Source: UMGS363 sp964402055 (GTDB lineage: Bacteria > Bacillota > Clostridia > Oscillospirales > Ruminococcaceae). From it: a stretch of 34,566 nucleotides of DNA. Position numbers and translations under genes: made by a program. Below are positions 33,742-34,566 of this stretch, piece by piece. The number at the start of each line of letters is the position of its first letter. Within the stretch, counting starts at the first letter, position 1. Below the pieces are notes generated by a model that worked only from the letters and a program-made list of their open reading frames with translations, did not search any database and was not told where the DNA came from. The stretch spans positions 1 to 34,566 of the forward strand of contig CAYOAV010000016.1 of NCBI GenBank assembly GCA_964402055.1, read 5' to 3'.

Positions 33742-33777
33742 ATTCAGGGGTAATTAAAAAATAACGGAGGGATAATT

Positions 33778-34074
33778 ATGTATAAACCTTCTCCTGTTGA
33801 TACAAGCAATGTAATTCTGAGTGATGATTTGCTAAGGCTTACGGAACAAATTTCCGAAAATGTACATGAGGTCTGGGCAAAAGGGAGAATTGCAGACGGC
33901 TGGACTTACGGCGATATCCGTGATGATAATAAAAAAATCACGCCTTGCCTTGTGCCGTATGACGAGCTTCCCGAATCGGAAAAAGCTTTCGATCGCAACA
34001 CAGCGATGGAAACGATTAAGCTGATATCCGCACTTGGATATAAAATTGAAAAAACAGAAGAAAATGAAAAATAA
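33778..34074 (+). CDS. RyR-domain protein
   Basis: The 98-residue protein is essentially one RyR domain, a small fold first seen as repeats in ryanodine receptors and found free-standing in bacteria and phages, where a nucleotide or nucleotide-sugar ligand has been proposed. The domain pattern is clear: VHEVWAKGRIADGWTYG (29-45), the lysine-proline phrase KKITPCLVPYDELPESEK (52-69), then DRNTAMETIK and LGYKI. The ATG follows GGAGGG. It is 25 bp upstream of the TIR-domain gene and 53 bp after pncB, so the pair may share the NAD salvage transcript. Its partner or ligand is unknown. Confidence 0.88.
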   Translation: MYKPSPVDTSNVILSDDLLRLTEQISENVHEVWAKGRIADGWTYGDIRDDNKKITPCLVPYDELPESEKAFDRNTAMETIKLISALGYKIEKTEENEK

Positions 34075-34098
34075 AAGCAAAGAAAGGAATTGAAAAAA

Positions 34099-34566
34099 AT
34101 GGCAGATGTTTTTGTAAGTCACAGCTCAATTGATAAAGAAGTTGCCGATGAGCTTGTTTCACGTCTTGAGGAAAAAGGTATCAAATGCTGGATTGCACCA
34201 AGGGATATTCTCCCTGGCTCGGAATGGGCGGCTTCTATAAATAACGCTATTTCCGAAGCTAAAATAATGATAGTTATTTACAGTGAAAATTCAGCCGCAT
34301 CTACCCAAGTGCCTAAGGAGCTGACTATTGCCGACCGAAAGGATAAATTCATTATTCCGTATATGGTCGATAAAACGGAGCTTTCAGGTAGCTTTGAATA
34401 CTTTTTCACAGGTGCACATTGGATAAGTGCTGATCCGAGAAATAACGATTTTAAGATAGATGAGCTTTACGGCGTTATTTCAGGCGTTCTGAAAATGGAC
34501 GGACAGAATGTTGTTAATAATACTTATGTTGAAAATGTTACTATTAATAATGGTGGTTCACAGCAA
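34099..34566 (+). CDS. TIR-domain protein, N-terminal part (runs off the window)
   Basis: The frame is open from ATG 34099 (AAGGAA about ten bases upstream) to the window end, 156 residues. Residues 3-125 form a TIR domain of the bacterial TIR_2 type: DVFVSHSSIDKEVADEL (3-19), the loop KCWIAPRDILPGSEWAA (29-45), MIVIYSENSAAS (57-68), then VPKELTIADRKDKFIIPYMV (71-90). Glu74 in KEL is at the position of the catalytic glutamate of NAD-cleaving TIR domains. After residue 130 comes an Asn/Val-rich linker (NNTYVENVTINNGG) leading to an unseen C-terminal part. Activity may be NAD cleavage, cyclic ADP-ribose production or scaffolding; which one cannot be told. It lies right after pncA, pncB and the RyR gene. 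Confidence 0.88.
   Translation, partial: MADVFVSHSSIDKEVADELVSRLEEKGIKCWIAPRDILPGSEWAASINNAISEAKIMIVIYSENSAASTQVPKELTIADRKDKFIIPYMVDKTELSGSFEYFFTGAHWISADPRNNDFKIDELYGVISGVLKMDGQNVVNNTYVENVTINNGGSQQ

Overview
The window looks like a scaffold from a Gram-positive, spore-forming anaerobe of the Clostridia, most like Ruminococcus and other Oscillospiraceae. The reasons are the sporulation genes (SpoIIE, SpoVG), the paired GlgC/GlgD subunits of ADP-glucose pyrophosphorylase, a pyrophosphate-dependent phosphofructokinase, Gram-positive style GGAGG ribosome sites and sigma-A type promoters, and moderately AT-rich DNA. A run of exactly 100 N (1206-1305) marks a scaffold join, so this is probably a draft or metagenome assembly.

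Layout. 1-193: tail of a PIN-domain protein. 288-7266 (minus): a giant secreted protein with a signal peptide, an Asn/Glu/Asp-rich stretch, a transglutaminase-like domain and about seven beta-rich modules, broken by the N gap. 7482-9194 (plus): TauE/SafE permease, YbaK-type deacylase and a small membrane protein, ending in a terminator. 9289-13005 (plus): ECF sigma factor, a membrane protein that is probably its anti-sigma factor, then SpoIIE. 13288-19257 (plus): glycogen synthesis genes glgB, glgC, glgD, glgA. 19296-20510 (minus): PPi-phosphofructokinase, convergent with glgA. 20875-22296 (plus): pyruvate kinase, followed by a nested inverted-repeat element and a terminator. 22500-25844 (minus): GH25 lysozyme, aldose 1-epimerase-like protein, DUF342/FapA-like protein. 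26137-26673 (plus): NUDIX ADP-ribose pyrophosphatase. 26723-27019 (minus): SpoVG. 27337-29817 (plus): LURP-one-like protein, MurC, LexA. 29997-34566 (plus): RsmD, CoaD, a coiled-coil protein, nicotinamidase, nicotinate phosphoribosyltransferase, a RyR-domain protein and the start of a TIR-domain protein that runs off the end.

How the genes fit together. GlgC/GlgD make ADP-glucose, GlgA polymerises it and GlgB branches it; PPi released by GlgC could in principle feed the adjacent PPi-dependent phosphofructokinase, and pyruvate kinase completes a carbon storage and glycolysis block. The last operon joins housekeeping genes (RsmD, CoaD) to NAD salvage (nicotinamidase plus NAPRTase) and then to a RyR/TIR pair. 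TIR domains often consume or sense NAD, so this edge is the best candidate for an undescribed conflict or signalling system. Other points of note are a nested palindromic element directly after the pyk stop codon, a pyk ribosome site separated from its start codon by a hairpin, a LexA-like operator at the NUDIX promoter, an inverted repeat spanning the spoIIE promoter and ribosome site, and a histone-H1-like basic tail on GlgB. No tRNA, rRNA, CRISPR array or insertion sequence was recognised.
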